Of a DNA stretch of 64,000 nucleotides, positions 16,511-26,321 are shown one piece after another. The stretch lies in contig OZ252008.1 in NCBI GenBank assembly GCA_965246995.1, positions 4,278,001 to 4,342,000 on the forward strand, in the 5' to 3' direction. Below the pieces are notes generated by a model that did no database searches, was not told the origin of the DNA, and worked only from the letters and a program-made list of their open reading frames with translations. Each line of letters starts with the position of its first letter. Within the stretch, counting starts at the first letter, position 1. Source of the DNA: VXRJ01 sp965246995. GTDB taxonomy: Bacteria; Acidobacteriota; Vicinamibacteria; Vicinamibacterales; UBA8438. A program made the translations under genes and the position numbers.

Positions 16511-18628
16511 ATGCGCCAGTCTCTATCGGTTGCCGCGATGTTGGCATTGCTGCTCTTCGGGTCGGTGGCCTTGCACGCCCAGTCATCGGGCGCGGGTGGG
16601 CCGTGGCAGACCTACGACACGTCCAACGGCGAATGGATGAGCTACGCCGGGGACATCAAGGGAACGAAGTACTCCCCGCTCGATCAGATCAACCGGGACA
16701 ACTTCGCCGATCTCGAGATCGCGTGGGAATGGACCACGGTCGATCGGATGCTGAGCCGGACGATGCCGGGAGGCGGTGAGTGGTGGGCGCCGCTCGACGC
16801 GGTCGTCGACTCGCTGATCGAAGAGACGCCGGATCTCTACCGGCCGGGCCACCGTCCCGGCTACTCGCGCCTGCAGGCGACGCCACTGATGGTGGACGGT
16901 GTCCTCTATTTCAACACGCCGATTTCGCAGGGCGTGGCGGTCGATGCGACGACCGGCGAGACGCTCTGGGTCTACAACCCGAAGAGCTACGAGGACGGGA
17001 CGCCGACGATGAGCAACCCCTGGTCGCAGCGGGGCGTCGCGTACTGGACCGATGGCGAGGGGGACGAGCGGATCTTCTGGGGGACCGGCAGCGGCTACCT
17101 GGTGTGCGTCGCGGCGAAGACGGGCGAGCCGTGCGAAGGCTTCGGCACCACCGACAACGGGATGGTCGATGCGATGGTCGGCCTGCCGCGCGCCGACCGG
17201 AACGAGCGCGACTACCTGAACGCGCTTCCGTGGGGGATTCACTCGCCGCCGATCGTCGTGCGCGACCGGGTGATCCATGGCTCGCACGTTGCCGACCGGC
17301 GGATCACGAAGGAGGCGATCCCGGGCTGGGTCCGCGCGTGGGACGTTCGGACCGGCGAGCATTCGTGGGATTTCCACACTGTCCCGAACGGTACCGACGA
17401 GTTTGGCGTTGACACCTGGCAAAACGAGTCGTGGCGGTATTCGGGCAACGCCAACGTCTGGTCGATGCTGGCCGGCGACAACGAGCTGGGGCACGTGTAC
17501 CTCCCGACCGGTACGACGACGAACGACTACTACGGCGTCGAGCGACTGGGTGACAACCTCTTCTCGGAGACCCTCATCGCCGTCGACGTCGAAACCGGCG
17601 ACCGGGTCTGGCACTTCCAGGCAGTCCACCACGGGTTGTGGGATTACGACTTCCCGACACACTCCAATCTGGTCGATGTCGTCGTCGACGGCCGCCCGAT
17701 TCGCGCCATCGCGCAAGTGAGCAAGCAGGGCTTCGTCTACGTCTTCGACCGCGAGACGGGCGAGCCGGTCTGGCCCATCGAGGAGCGCCCGGTGCCGCAG
17801 GAGACGAACATGCCGGGCGAGGTTCCCTCGCCGACGCAGCCGTTCCCGACCAAACCGGCGCCGTTCGACTACCAGGGGATCGAGATCGACGACCTGATCG
17901 ATTTCACGCCGGAGTTGCGGCAGATGGCGCTCGAGGTGGTCGACGGCTACCGACTTGGACCACTCTTCACGCCGCTCGACCGTCCCATCGAGGGGGTGAC
18001 GCACGGCACGATCATGCGGCCGCCACCGGGCGGCACGGCCGGTTGGTCCGGGGCAGCGATCGATCCCGAAACCGGGATGCTGTACGTGCCGTCGCGCAAC
18101 CAGCCCGCCGTTATCTCGCTCTACTCGCCCGACCCGACGCTCGGGGCCACCGTCACCTACACGCATGGTGCGCCGGAGGCGCAGCGGCTCTCCGGCAACG
18201 CGCCACGCGGCCCGCGGATGCCGCAGGGATTGCCGCTGGTCAAGCCGCCGTACTCGCGGATGACCGCGATCGACCTGAACACCGGCGAGCACGCGTGGTC
18301 GGTACCTACGGGTAACGGTGACCGTTTCCGCAACCACCCGATGTTGCGTGACCTCAACCTCCCGCCGCTCGGGGGCGACAACGCCATCAACGGTCCGTTG
18401 CTGACCAGGACGCTCCTTGTCTATTGCCTCACCGCCGGCGGTTCGGACGGCGGGCCGCGTCTGGTCGCGTACGACAAGGCGACGGGAGAGGAATTGGCAT
18501 CCGTCGACCTGCCGAGCGGCGGCATCGGGACGCCGATGACCTACATGGCGGATGGCCGGCAGTACATCGCCCTGACGGTAGGCGGCGGGCCGCGGCTGAT
18601 TGCCTTCGCGCTACCGGACGCCGAATAG
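16511..18628 (+). CDS. PQQ-dependent dehydrogenase, quinoprotein glucose/alcohol dehydrogenase type (1)
   Basis: This is a 705-residue protein with a Sec signal (SLSVAAMLALLLFGSVALHA). It is an eight-bladed quinoprotein propeller with typical blade motifs: WMSYAGDIKGTKYSPLDQIN at the N-terminus, VDATTGETLWVYNP, VDVETGDRVWHFQAVHHGLW followed by DYDFPTH, and RQYIALTVGGGPRLIAFALP at the end. The sequence HHGLWDYD is typical of the glucose-dehydrogenase-like branch. It should oxidise an alcohol or sugar in the periplasm and pass electrons to a quinone or cytochrome. The exact substrate cannot be read from sequence. It lies between two di-haem cassettes that could accept its electrons (inference). 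Confidence 0.9.
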   Translation: MRQSLSVAAMLALLLFGSVALHAQSSGAGGPWQTYDTSNGEWMSYAGDIKGTKYSPLDQINRDNFADLEIAWEWTTVDRMLSRTMPGGGEWWAPLDAVVDSLIEETPDLYRPGHRPGYSRLQATPLMVDGVLYFNTPISQGVAVDATTGETLWVYNPKSYEDGTPTMSNPWSQRGVAYWTDGEGDERIFWGTGSGYLVCVAAKTGEPCEGFGTTDNGMVDAMVGLPRADRNERDYLNALPWGIHSPPIVVRDRVIHGSHVADRRITKEAIPGWVRAWDVRTGEHSWDFHTVPNGTDEFGVDTWQNESWRYSGNANVWSMLAGDNELGHVYLPTGTTTNDYYGVERLGDNLFSETLIAVDVETGDRVWHFQAVHHGLWDYDFPTHSNLVDVVVDGRPIRAIAQVSKQGFVYVFDRETGEPVWPIEERPVPQETNMPGEVPSPTQPFPTKPAPFDYQGIEIDDLIDFTPELRQMALEVVDGYRLGPLFTPLDRPIEGVTHGTIMRPPPGGTAGWSGAAIDPETGMLYVPSRNQPAVISLYSPDPTLGATVTYTHGAPEAQRLSGNAPRGPRMPQGLPLVKPPYSRMTAIDLNTGEHAWSVPTGNGDRFRNHPMLRDLNLPPLGGDNAINGPLLTRTLLVYCLTAGGSDGGPRLVAYDKATGEELASVDLPSGGIGTPMTYMADGRQYIALTVGGGPRLIAFALPDAE

Positions 18629-18879
18629 GGAACCCGGACTCGGCTATCACGAGCAGGCGCGGGCGCTCTTCGGCGGGCCAACGCCCGGCGCCGAAGTGCT
18701 GCCGAGATCCTGACCCGCGCCCCCGCCGGCTGCGGCCCGCGGACACACGGTGTGCAAGTGGGTCGCCCGCCATCAAGCGGTTGAACCTACAAGTGTTGCC
18801 CGGCCGCTCACCACGGGATACGATGCGAGTCTCTGGGTGTGTGTCTCAAGTCCAACGTGCGCTGACCGAAGGAGCATCG

Positions 18880-21366
18880 ATGGTGCGGCGGCAAGACGGA
18901 GGGCGGCGCAGGATGGGTCGGTTGGCAAGCGGGGCGGTATTGACAGGCGCCGTTTGCGTCATCGTCCTGGCCGGAGCAGCCGTGGAGACCGCGTCCGCCC
19001 AGACGCCGGCCGGTCCGTCACCGCGAGCACTCCTCGACCGCTACTGCGTCACCTGCCACAACGACCGGCTCCAGACCGGCGGACTCACGCTGGACCGAAC
19101 CCGCGTCGACGCGGACGATCCGAGCCGGCACCCGGAAGTCTGGGAGCGAGTGATTGGCAAGCTCCGGACCGGCGCGATGCCGCCGCCGGGGCGTCCCCGC
19201 CCGGACGCGGCGACGTACGACGCGGTGGCGAGTCACCTCGAGACCACGATTGACCGCGCCGCCGCCGCGAACCCCGATCCTGGCCGAACCAGCACCGTCC
19301 ACCGGCTCAACCGGACGGAGTATCGCAACGCAATCCGCGACCTGCTGGCGCTGGACCTCGATGTGACGCCGTTGCTGCCGGGGGATGAGACGTCCGACAC
19401 CGGCTTTGACAACAACGCCGACGTCCTGTCGATCTCCACCGCGCAGTTGGAGCGCTATCTCTCGGCCGCACGCACCATCACGCGGCTCGCGACCGGCCTT
19501 CCGCCTACCGGCCCCGGGTTCGAGACCTTCGACGTGCCCCTGCTCCTGCTCCAGGACGAGCGACAGAGCGAGAACCTGCCGCTCGGCTCCCGGGGCGGTG
19601 TCGCCATCCCGTACCACTTCCCCGTCGACGGCAAGTACCTCATCAAGATCGAGTTGCGGACCAACTGGCAGGACTACATCCTCGGGATGGGATCGGCGCA
19701 TCAGCTCGACGTGCGGATCGACCGCGAACTGGTCAAGCGGTTCACGGTGGGCGGCGAGGCGCGGGGGCGGCCGGCGCCGGTGACGTTCACGATTGCGGAG
19801 CCCGGCGATCCGGAGTGGGAAACCTATCTCCTGACGGCCGACGAGCAACTGGAGGTCCGTGTACCGGTCGAGGCGGGTCCGCGCACGGTCGGGGTCTCGT
19901 TTGTCCGCAACGTCTGGGAGCCGGAAGGGATCCTGAAGCCCCGGCAGGCCGGTGAGCTCCTCTCGAACGACGAGGTGTATCACGGCAACGCCGCGGTCAG
20001 CGCGGTCGCCATCGGCGGGCCGTACGCCATGACCGGGGCGGGAGACACGCCGAGCCGTCAAGCCATCTTCACCTGCCAGCCGGAGACCGCGGCGGCCGGC
20101 GACGAGCGGACCTGCGCCACCGAAATCGTGTCGCGGCTGGCGCGGAGCGCGTACCGCCGGCCCGTGACGCAGGAGGACATCGAGACGCTGCTCGGTTTCT
20201 TCGACAGCGGCCGGGAGACCGGTGGCACATTCGACGCCGGCATCCAGCTCGCGCTCGAACGGATGCTCGTAGACCCCGATTTCCTGCTCCGCATCGAACG
20301 CGACCCGGCCGGAGCGACCCCCGGCGCGCCGTACCCCCTGACCGCCGTGGAGGTCGCCTCGCGCCTTGCCTTCTTCCTCTGGGGCAGCATCCCGGACGAT
20401 GCGCTGCTCGACGCGGTGGAGGGCGGCACGTTGACCGAGCCGGCGGTGCTGGAGGCGCAGGTCCGCCGCATGCTGGCCGATCCCCGATCCGGTTCGCTCG
20501 TGGACGACTTCGCCACCCAGTGGCTGCACTTGCGCAACCTGGAGGACGTCAAGGGCGATCCGGTTCCCTTCCCCGACTTCGACGACAATCTGGTCGAGGC
20601 CTTTCGGCAGGAGACGCGGCTGTTTCTCGCCAGTAACCTGGGCGAGGATCGCAGTGTGCTCGATCTGCTCGACGCCGACTACACGTTCGTCGACGAGCGG
20701 CTCGCCCGGCACTACGGCATCCCCGGGGTCTACGGGTCGCGGTTCCGCCGCGTCACGCTGCCCGACCGGGAGCAGCGCGGCGGCCTCCTCGGTCATGGAG
20801 GCCTGCTCGCCCTGACCTCCTATCCGACCCGCACGTCACCCGTGTTGCGCGGAAAGTGGCTGCTCGACACCATTCTCGGCGCGCCGCCTCCGTCGCCACC
20901 AGCGGACGTGCCGGCGCTGCCGGAGCGGGGCGAGGGAGGCTACACCACCTCGGTGCGGGAACGACTCGAGCGCCACCGGCAGGCGCCGGCCTGCGCCACC
21001 TGCCACGCATCCATCGATCCGCCCGGCTTCGCGCTGGAACAGTTCGACGGCCTCGGCGTGTGGCGCACGCAGGACGAGTTCGGCAACCCGATCGACGCCA
21101 ACGCCACGATGCCGAACGGCCGGACGGTCGCGGGGATGTCTGGGCTGCGCGCGCTGCTGCTGGAGCGGCCCGAGCAATTCGCCGGCACGGTGACCGAGAA
21201 GCTGCTCTCCTATGCCCTCGGGCGCGGGCTGGAGCACGGCGACAAGCCGACCGTCCGCGCCATCGTCCGCGCAGCCGAGCCGGACGACTATCGCTGGTCG
21301 GCGCTCATTGCCGGGATCGCAAAGAGCCCGGCATTCCTGATGCGCAACGCGGCGGAAGCGGACTGA
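18880..21366 (+). CDS. DUF1587/DUF1595/DUF1592/DUF1588/DUF1585 di-haem protein (cassette B)
   Basis: This is an 828-residue protein. The ATG at 18880 has AAGGAG 7 bases upstream. The signal peptide core is ASGAVLTGAVCVIVLAGAAV. The first haem motif CVTCH is at 56-60, then HRLNRTEYRNAIRDLL and GFDNNADVLSISTAQLERYL (DUF1587). DUF1595 shows LARSAYRRPVTQEDIE, DUF1592 shows EVASRLAFFLWGSIPDDALL, DUF1588 shows YPTRTSPVLRGKWLLDTILG, and the second motif is CATCHASIDPPGFALEQF. It ends in DUF1585 (VTEKLLSYALGRGLEHGDKP). It lies 13 bases upstream of its DUF1552 partner. Its middle beta-rich region, between DUF1587 and DUF1595, is the part that differs most from its paralogues and may carry specificity. 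Confidence 0.93.
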   Translation: MVRRQDGGRRRMGRLASGAVLTGAVCVIVLAGAAVETASAQTPAGPSPRALLDRYCVTCHNDRLQTGGLTLDRTRVDADDPSRHPEVWERVIGKLRTGAMPPPGRPRPDAATYDAVASHLETTIDRAAAANPDPGRTSTVHRLNRTEYRNAIRDLLALDLDVTPLLPGDETSDTGFDNNADVLSISTAQLERYLSAARTITRLATGLPPTGPGFETFDVPLLLLQDERQSENLPLGSRGGVAIPYHFPVDGKYLIKIELRTNWQDYILGMGSAHQLDVRIDRELVKRFTVGGEARGRPAPVTFTIAEPGDPEWETYLLTADEQLEVRVPVEAGPRTVGVSFVRNVWEPEGILKPRQAGELLSNDEVYHGNAAVSAVAIGGPYAMTGAGDTPSRQAIFTCQPETAAAGDERTCATEIVSRLARSAYRRPVTQEDIETLLGFFDSGRETGGTFDAGIQLALERMLVDPDFLLRIERDPAGATPGAPYPLTAVEVASRLAFFLWGSIPDDALLDAVEGGTLTEPAVLEAQVRRMLADPRSGSLVDDFATQWLHLRNLEDVKGDPVPFPDFDDNLVEAFRQETRLFLASNLGEDRSVLDLLDADYTFVDERLARHYGIPGVYGSRFRRVTLPDREQRGGLLGHGGLLALTSYPTRTSPVLRGKWLLDTILGAPPPSPPADVPALPERGEGGYTTSVRERLERHRQAPACATCHASIDPPGFALEQFDGLGVWRTQDEFGNPIDANATMPNGRTVAGMSGLRALLLERPEQFAGTVTEKLLSYALGRGLEHGDKPTVRAIVRAAEPDDYRWSALIAGIAKSPAFLMRNAAEAD

Positions 21367-21379
21367 GGAGAACGACATC

Positions 21380-22717
21380 ATGACGATCACCAGGAAATCG
21401 CTGCCGCGCCGAACGGTGCTGCGCGGCCTCGGCGTGACCTTGAGCCTCCCGTTCCTCGATGCGATGTCACCCGCGTTCACCGCGCTGGCCAAGAGCGCGG
21501 CGAAGCCGATCCACCGCTTCCAGGCGATCTACGTGCCGAACGGCATGGCGATGCAGTACTGGACGCCGGAGAAGGAAGGCCGTGACTTCGAGCTGACGCC
21601 GATCCTGGCGCCGTTCGAGCCGTTCCGCGATCAACTGCTCGTCATCTCGGGGCTGCGGGCGTCGTGGGCCTATGTCCACGCCGGCGCCTCCGCGTCGTTC
21701 CTTACCGGGACTCCCCGCGGCGGCCAGAACGAGACCGATGTGCTGGCGAGCACCTCGATGGACCAGATCCTCGCGCGGGAGTTGGGCAAGACGACTCAGC
21801 TCGGTTCGCTCGAGGTGTCGATGGACAAGTTCGCCAACGCCGGTCAGTGCACGGCCGGATTGAGTTGCGCGTATACGCAGACGATCTCGTGGCGCACGCC
21901 GACGATGCCGTTGCCGATGGAGAACAACCCGCGCGCGGTCTTCGAGCGGCTGTTCGGCGACAGCGGCTCGGCCGACCCGGCGGTCCGGCGGGCGCGGCGG
22001 CAGCAGAAACAGAGCATTCTCGACTCGGTGACGGACAAGCTGACCGGCCTGAAGGTGGCGGTCGGGCCCCGCGACCGGACCAAGCTCGACGAGTACACCG
22101 AGGCGGTCCGCGACGTCGAGCGGCGGATCCAGCTCGCCGAGCAGCAACGCGACGTCGAGCCGACGTTCACCGAACAACCGTCGGCCCCGCCGCGCGTCTT
22201 CGAGGAGCACCTGGGACTGATGTTCGACCTGCAGTTCCTGGCCCTCCAGGCGGACCTGACACGCGTCGTCACGTTCATGATGGGACGTGAGCAGAGCACC
22301 CGATCGTATCCGCAGATCGGCGTGCCCAACGCGCACCATCCCCTCTCGCACCACGAGGACGATCCGGAACGGATCGCCGTCATGTCGAAGATCAATGCGT
22401 ACCACGCGAAACTGACCACCGACTACCTGGCGCGGCTGCGCGGGGCGGAGGATGCCGACGGGTCGCTCCTCGACAACATGACCATCCTCTACGGGGCCGG
22501 CATCTCCAACAGCACCCGGCACCTGGGCGTCAACCTGCCGCTGCTCGTCCTTGGCGGCGGGGCCGGGAAGCTCAAGGGCGGCCGGCACCTTCGGTACCCG
22601 AGTGACACCTCGAACGCCGATCTCCTGATGACGCTGATGGACAAGCTCGACATGCCGCTCGACCGGCTCGGGGACAGCACGACGAAGCTCCCCATCGATA
22701 CGCTGTCGGACGTGTGA
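21380..22717 (+). CDS. DUF1552 protein with TAT-type signal (cassette B)
   Basis: This 445-residue protein starts MTITRKSLPRRTVLRGLGVT, a twin-arginine signal, preceded by GGAG. Family blocks: AIYVPNGMAMQYW, SAYTQTISW-type region (LSCAYTQTISWRTPTMPLPM), RAVFERLFGDSGS, TKLDEYTEAVRDVERRIQL, and HHPLSHHEDDP. Compared with cassette A it lacks the long loop after the first 110 residues. The product is predicted periplasmic. Its stop lies within the upstream part of the ankyrin gene's possible GTG start (GTGA at 22714), which suggests coupled translation. Confidence 0.92.
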   Translation: MTITRKSLPRRTVLRGLGVTLSLPFLDAMSPAFTALAKSAAKPIHRFQAIYVPNGMAMQYWTPEKEGRDFELTPILAPFEPFRDQLLVISGLRASWAYVHAGASASFLTGTPRGGQNETDVLASTSMDQILARELGKTTQLGSLEVSMDKFANAGQCTAGLSCAYTQTISWRTPTMPLPMENNPRAVFERLFGDSGSADPAVRRARRQQKQSILDSVTDKLTGLKVAVGPRDRTKLDEYTEAVRDVERRIQLAEQQRDVEPTFTEQPSAPPRVFEEHLGLMFDLQFLALQADLTRVVTFMMGREQSTRSYPQIGVPNAHHPLSHHEDDPERIAVMSKINAYHAKLTTDYLARLRGAEDADGSLLDNMTILYGAGISNSTRHLGVNLPLLVLGGGAGKLKGGRHLRYPSDTSNADLLMTLMDKLDMPLDRLGDSTTKLPIDTLSDV

Positions 22718-22728
22718 GAGAGAGGCCG

Positions 22729-24348
22729 ATGGGGAGGACGATGGATGAGCAAGTGGACCAGCCAATGACCAGCGAACTAGGTGGGCGGCGGCATGGCAGG
22801 TCCCGCTGGGCGATCCTGGGATGGACTGTCGCGGCTGCGATGGGGCTTGCGACCGGCGATGCCTTCGCCGCGGACCAGCCCCTGGCCGATGCGGCGCAGC
22901 GGACCGACTGGAGCGTCGTCCGCACGCTGATCGAGCAGGGCGCCGACGTCACGGCCCGGCAGGGAGACGGTGCGACCGCGCTCCACTGGGCCGCCTACTG
23001 GGACGAAGTCGAGTCAGCCGACCTCCTGATCGACGCCGGCGCCGACGTCAACGCGGCCAACGACCTCGGCGTGACGCCGCTCTGGGCGGCGGTGGAGAAC
23101 GGCAGCGCGGCAATGGTGCGGCGCCTGCTCGCCGCTGGCGCGGATCCGCACGCGCCGCTTCTCTCCGGCGAGACGCCGTTGATGACGGCGGCCCGTGTCG
23201 GCGCGGCGGATGTCGCGCGGCAGCTCCTCGAGGCCGGCGCCGACACGGCAGCGACCGCGGGCCGCGGTCAGACGGCGCTGATGTGGGCGGTGGCGCAGGG
23301 GCACCCGCGAGTCGCCGAGGCGCTGCTCTCACACGGCGCGGCGGTCGATGCACGTTCGGACGTCTGGACCGAGGTGGTGAAGACGACGCCGGAGCCATGG
23401 AATCCGGAGTACGTCGCGGAGATCCCGCAGGGGGGCTACACACCGCTGCTCTTCGCGGTGCGCGTGGGCGATCTTGCTTCGGCCAGGCTACTCGTCGACG
23501 CCGGCGCCGACGTGAATGACCAACCGCCGTACGGCACGAGCGCGACGGTAGTTGCCGCGCACAGCGGGCACCGCGACCTCGCGGTTTTCCTCTTGGAGGA
23601 GGGTGCCGACGCGAACGCGGCGGACGCCGGCTATACGGCGCTCCACGCCGCGATCCTGCTCAAGGACACCGGGCTGGTCCGCGCGCTCCTCGACCACGGC
23701 GCTGATCCCGAGGCTCCCGTCCAGAGCTCCACCCCGGTCCGGCGCGACTCGGTCGACTTCTATCTCCACCCGTCGTGGATCGGCGCCACGCCGTTCTGGC
23801 TCGCGGCACGCTTCAACGCACCGGACATCATGCGCCTGCTCCTCGACCACGGCGCCGACCCGCTCGTGGTGCACACCCCGAAGTACTGGCCCGGCTCGCT
23901 GTCGGTGCGGGACGAGCGCGTGCAGGTGGAGGAAGGAGCGACCACCCCACTCATGGCGGCGGTCGGACTTGGGGGGCCCAGTCCGCTGGTCACCGTGGAC
24001 CGGCTGGACCGCATCGCCGAGAGCGCGCCGGTCCAGAGCACGCGGCGAGAGCCGGATCGCGCCGTGCGCGAGCGGACGATGCTTGACACGGTCACGATCG
24101 CGGCCGAGCAGGGGATCGACATCAACGTCGCCAACGCCGACGGATACACGGCGTTGCACGCCGCTGCCGGCAGCGGCCACGACAGCGTCGTGGAGTACCT
24201 CGTCGCGCAGGGCGGGCGGATCGACGTGGAGAACGTGGACGGACGCACGCCACTCGCGCTGGCGCAGCGCGGCGCGATCCGCGGCCGGAACGCGTCGCCC
24301 CACCGCAGCACCGTCGAGTTGTTGCGACGCCTGGGCGCCGGCGAGTAG
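22729..24348 (+). CDS. Exported ankyrin-repeat protein (cassette B)
   Basis: This is about 539 residues from the ATG at 22729; alternatives are GTG 22714 (overlapping the previous stop) and ATG 22741. An internal signal or membrane segment (WAILGWTVAAAMGLATGDAF) is followed by about eleven ankyrin repeats, for example GATALHWAAYWDEVESADLL, GETPLMTAARVGAADVARQL and GYTALHAAAGSGHDSVVEYL. A loop between repeats (YLHPSWIGATPFWLAARFNA) matches the TPFFLAAK / TPFWRAAH loop in the paralogues, so the family shares more than generic ankyrin sequence. It ends with RNASPHRSTVELLRRLGAGE. Partner unknown; the context ties it to the DUF1592/DUF1552 pair. Confidence 0.9.
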   Translation: MGRTMDEQVDQPMTSELGGRRHGRSRWAILGWTVAAAMGLATGDAFAADQPLADAAQRTDWSVVRTLIEQGADVTARQGDGATALHWAAYWDEVESADLLIDAGADVNAANDLGVTPLWAAVENGSAAMVRRLLAAGADPHAPLLSGETPLMTAARVGAADVARQLLEAGADTAATAGRGQTALMWAVAQGHPRVAEALLSHGAAVDARSDVWTEVVKTTPEPWNPEYVAEIPQGGYTPLLFAVRVGDLASARLLVDAGADVNDQPPYGTSATVVAAHSGHRDLAVFLLEEGADANAADAGYTALHAAILLKDTGLVRALLDHGADPEAPVQSSTPVRRDSVDFYLHPSWIGATPFWLAARFNAPDIMRLLLDHGADPLVVHTPKYWPGSLSVRDERVQVEEGATTPLMAAVGLGGPSPLVTVDRLDRIAESAPVQSTRREPDRAVRERTMLDTVTIAAEQGIDINVANADGYTALHAAAGSGHDSVVEYLVAQGGRIDVENVDGRTPLALAQRGAIRGRNASPHRSTVELLRRLGAGE

Positions 24349-24380
24349 CTCCCCGGAGCGGTACCGCGGTTGGGAGGCCC

Positions 24381-25793
24381 ATGCGCCTGAAGTGTCACTC
24401 GGCCCGACGCGCGCTGGTGGTTGCCTGCCTTGTGTTGGCGCCGGTCGGATCCACCAGCGCCCAGCCCGCCGCGCAGAACGATCATCCCGACATCCGGCTC
24501 TTCCTGGAAGCAGGAGCACCCGGCGGACCGCAGAGCGGCATCGCACTCCAGCAGATCGCCGCCCAGTGGCGCGATGTGTACGCCGGCATCGTCTGGGACC
24601 TGGCCTGGATGCTGCGGCCGCCCGGTCAGGGCTTCGTCCACTTCTTCGGGCTAATCGGATTTCTCCAGGAGCAGACGGGCCAGCAGTTCGGCGGGGATCT
24701 CGCGGCCTGGCAACGTTGGATCTGGTCGCAGCCGTACGATCCGCATCCGGACCACGCCTTCTTCAAGGGGGAGTGGTACAGCCAGATTGACCCGCGCTTC
24801 GCCGACTTCTTTCCACGGGGGGTGACCTCCCGCATACGGCTCGACGAGATCGAATGGGGCGGCGTGGGGGTCAACGGGATCCCGCCGCTCGAATACCCGG
24901 CAACACTCCCAGCCAACGACGCCGACTACCTGGCGGATGATCACGTCGTCTTCGGCGTGGCGCTGAACGGTGAAGCGCGCGCGTACCCGAAGCGGATTCT
25001 CGCCTGGCACGAGATGGCTCTCGATCGCATCGGCGGGGTCGAACTGACCATCGTCTACTGCACCTTGTGCGGGACGGTAATTCCGTTCGAGAGCGTGGCG
25101 GGCGGGCGGCACCTGACGTTCGGCACGAGTGGACTGCTCTACCGTTCGAACAAGCTGATGTTCGACCACGAGACAAAGAGCCTGTGGAACACCTTCGAGG
25201 GACTCCCGGTGATCGGGGAGCTCGCGGGAAGCGACCTGCGGCTGATCCCGCACGGCGTGGTTACCACCACGTGGGGTGCGTGGCGGCGCCGGCATCCGGA
25301 GACGACCGTCCTGTCACTCGACACCGGCCACCGGCGGAACTACGCGGAGGGAGCGGCCTACCGAAACTACTTCGGCACCGACGAGCTCATGTTTGCGGTC
25401 TCGCGCACCGACATCCGCCTTTCCAACAAGGAGGAGGTGCTGGTGCTCGGCCTCCCCGACCCGGCACGAACCGGCGAGCAAGCGACACTGGCCATCACCG
25501 CGCGTTTCCTGTTGCGCAACCGCGTCTTCCACCACGACTTCGCCGGGCGCAATCTCGTCGTCGTCACCAGCGACGAGGGTGCAAACCGGGTCTATGGCGC
25601 CGGGGACGTCCGCTTCGTGCGACAGCTCGACGCTGAACGGGTCGTAGACGAAACGGATCGGGTCTGGCGCGTTACCGAGGCGGCGCTCGCTCTCGAGAGC
25701 GACCCGAGCGAGCGCCGCGCACGCCTCCCGGCCCACCGGGCCTTCTGGTTCGGCTGGTACGCGCAGTTTCCCGACACCGAGTTGATCGACTGA
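24381..25793 (+). CDS. DUF3179 domain exported protein
   Basis: This is a 470-residue protein with a Sec signal (ALVVACLVLAPVGSTSAQ). Residues about 130-470 carry the DUF3179 pattern: DYLADDHVVFGVALNGEARA, YPKRILAWHEM, the Cys motif VYCTLCGTVIPF, TFGTSGLLYRSNKLMFDHET, and SLWNTFEGLPVIG. It starts 32 bases after the ankyrin gene of cassette B on the same strand, so it may be the fourth gene of that operon. The family function is unknown; the conserved CxxC-like YCTLCG could bind metal or be redox active (inference). Confidence 0.88.
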   Translation: MRLKCHSARRALVVACLVLAPVGSTSAQPAAQNDHPDIRLFLEAGAPGGPQSGIALQQIAAQWRDVYAGIVWDLAWMLRPPGQGFVHFFGLIGFLQEQTGQQFGGDLAAWQRWIWSQPYDPHPDHAFFKGEWYSQIDPRFADFFPRGVTSRIRLDEIEWGGVGVNGIPPLEYPATLPANDADYLADDHVVFGVALNGEARAYPKRILAWHEMALDRIGGVELTIVYCTLCGTVIPFESVAGGRHLTFGTSGLLYRSNKLMFDHETKSLWNTFEGLPVIGELAGSDLRLIPHGVVTTTWGAWRRRHPETTVLSLDTGHRRNYAEGAAYRNYFGTDELMFAVSRTDIRLSNKEEVLVLGLPDPARTGEQATLAITARFLLRNRVFHHDFAGRNLVVVTSDEGANRVYGAGDVRFVRQLDAERVVDETDRVWRVTEAALALESDPSERRARLPAHRAFWFGWYAQFPDTELID

Positions 25794-25813
25794 GAGAACC
25801 GCCGGAAGCCCGG

Positions 25814-26260
25814 TCAGTCGCCCGAGGACCACCCGTAGTTCTGACCGCCGACGGTGAGGGTGGTGGAGTCGCTGACCGTGCACGCGGCCTCGAGATCGAA
25901 GACCGCGTCGCCGCGGTAGACGTAGAGGTCCCGGGAATCGAACCACTCGTCGTAGTAGCTGACACGGCCGAGCAGGCGCCAGCGGCCAAGCCCCTGCTGG
26001 ATGGACGCGTTCCAGCGGGTGCCGGGTAGTCGGCGGTCAAGGTGAACTGCCCGGCGTCGACCACCGCGCCGAGCGCCTGGCTGATCGAACGCTCGGGCTG
26101 CAAGGGCTCGCCGCCCCGAAGTTCCGCGACGCGTGACGTGGAGGGGATGGTCCCGTTGTTGACGAGGTCCATCAGCGCATGGTCGAACTCGGTGGAGCCG
26201 TTGAAGGCGTTTTGCTGGCCGGGGGACAAGCGCGCTGAATGCGGGCAGGCCGAGTTTCAC
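25814..26260 (-). pseudogene. TonB-dependent receptor remnant (frameshifted, internally deleted)
   Basis: Two reading frames together match the C-terminal barrel of the receptor at 26322-29102. One frame gives SPGQQNAFNGSTEF, VAELRGGEPLQPERS and AGQFTLTADY, matching GQQHTLN, AAELRGGVPLGPETS and NGPFNLTADY. The other frame gives GTRWNASIQQGLGRWRLLGR, VSYYDEWFD and TLTVGGQNYG, matching KTRWNIAVNQQLGRVGLLTR and LSVGGQNI. About 100 residues between them are missing. This is a decayed paralogue fragment just downstream of the larger receptor gene. No function is expected. Confidence 0.75.
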
Positions 26261-26321
26261 GATCGCCTGTTCCCGTGTGCGGGGGTTCGCGCCACTGACT
26301 CCTGTAGATTGCGGTCCGCGT

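Noticed and set aside
18629..18879. A small RNA or leader gene between the PQQ gene and cassette B
   Set aside because: I see no tRNA fold, terminator, riboswitch pattern or small frame with a Shine-Dalgarno sequence. Apart from the AAGGAG of the next gene there is nothing to mark.
25672..26229. A possible intact gene in the first frame of the TonB-receptor remnant
   Set aside because: Only the first part matches a receptor; the rest is Arg-rich shadow sequence. It was treated as part of a pseudogene.
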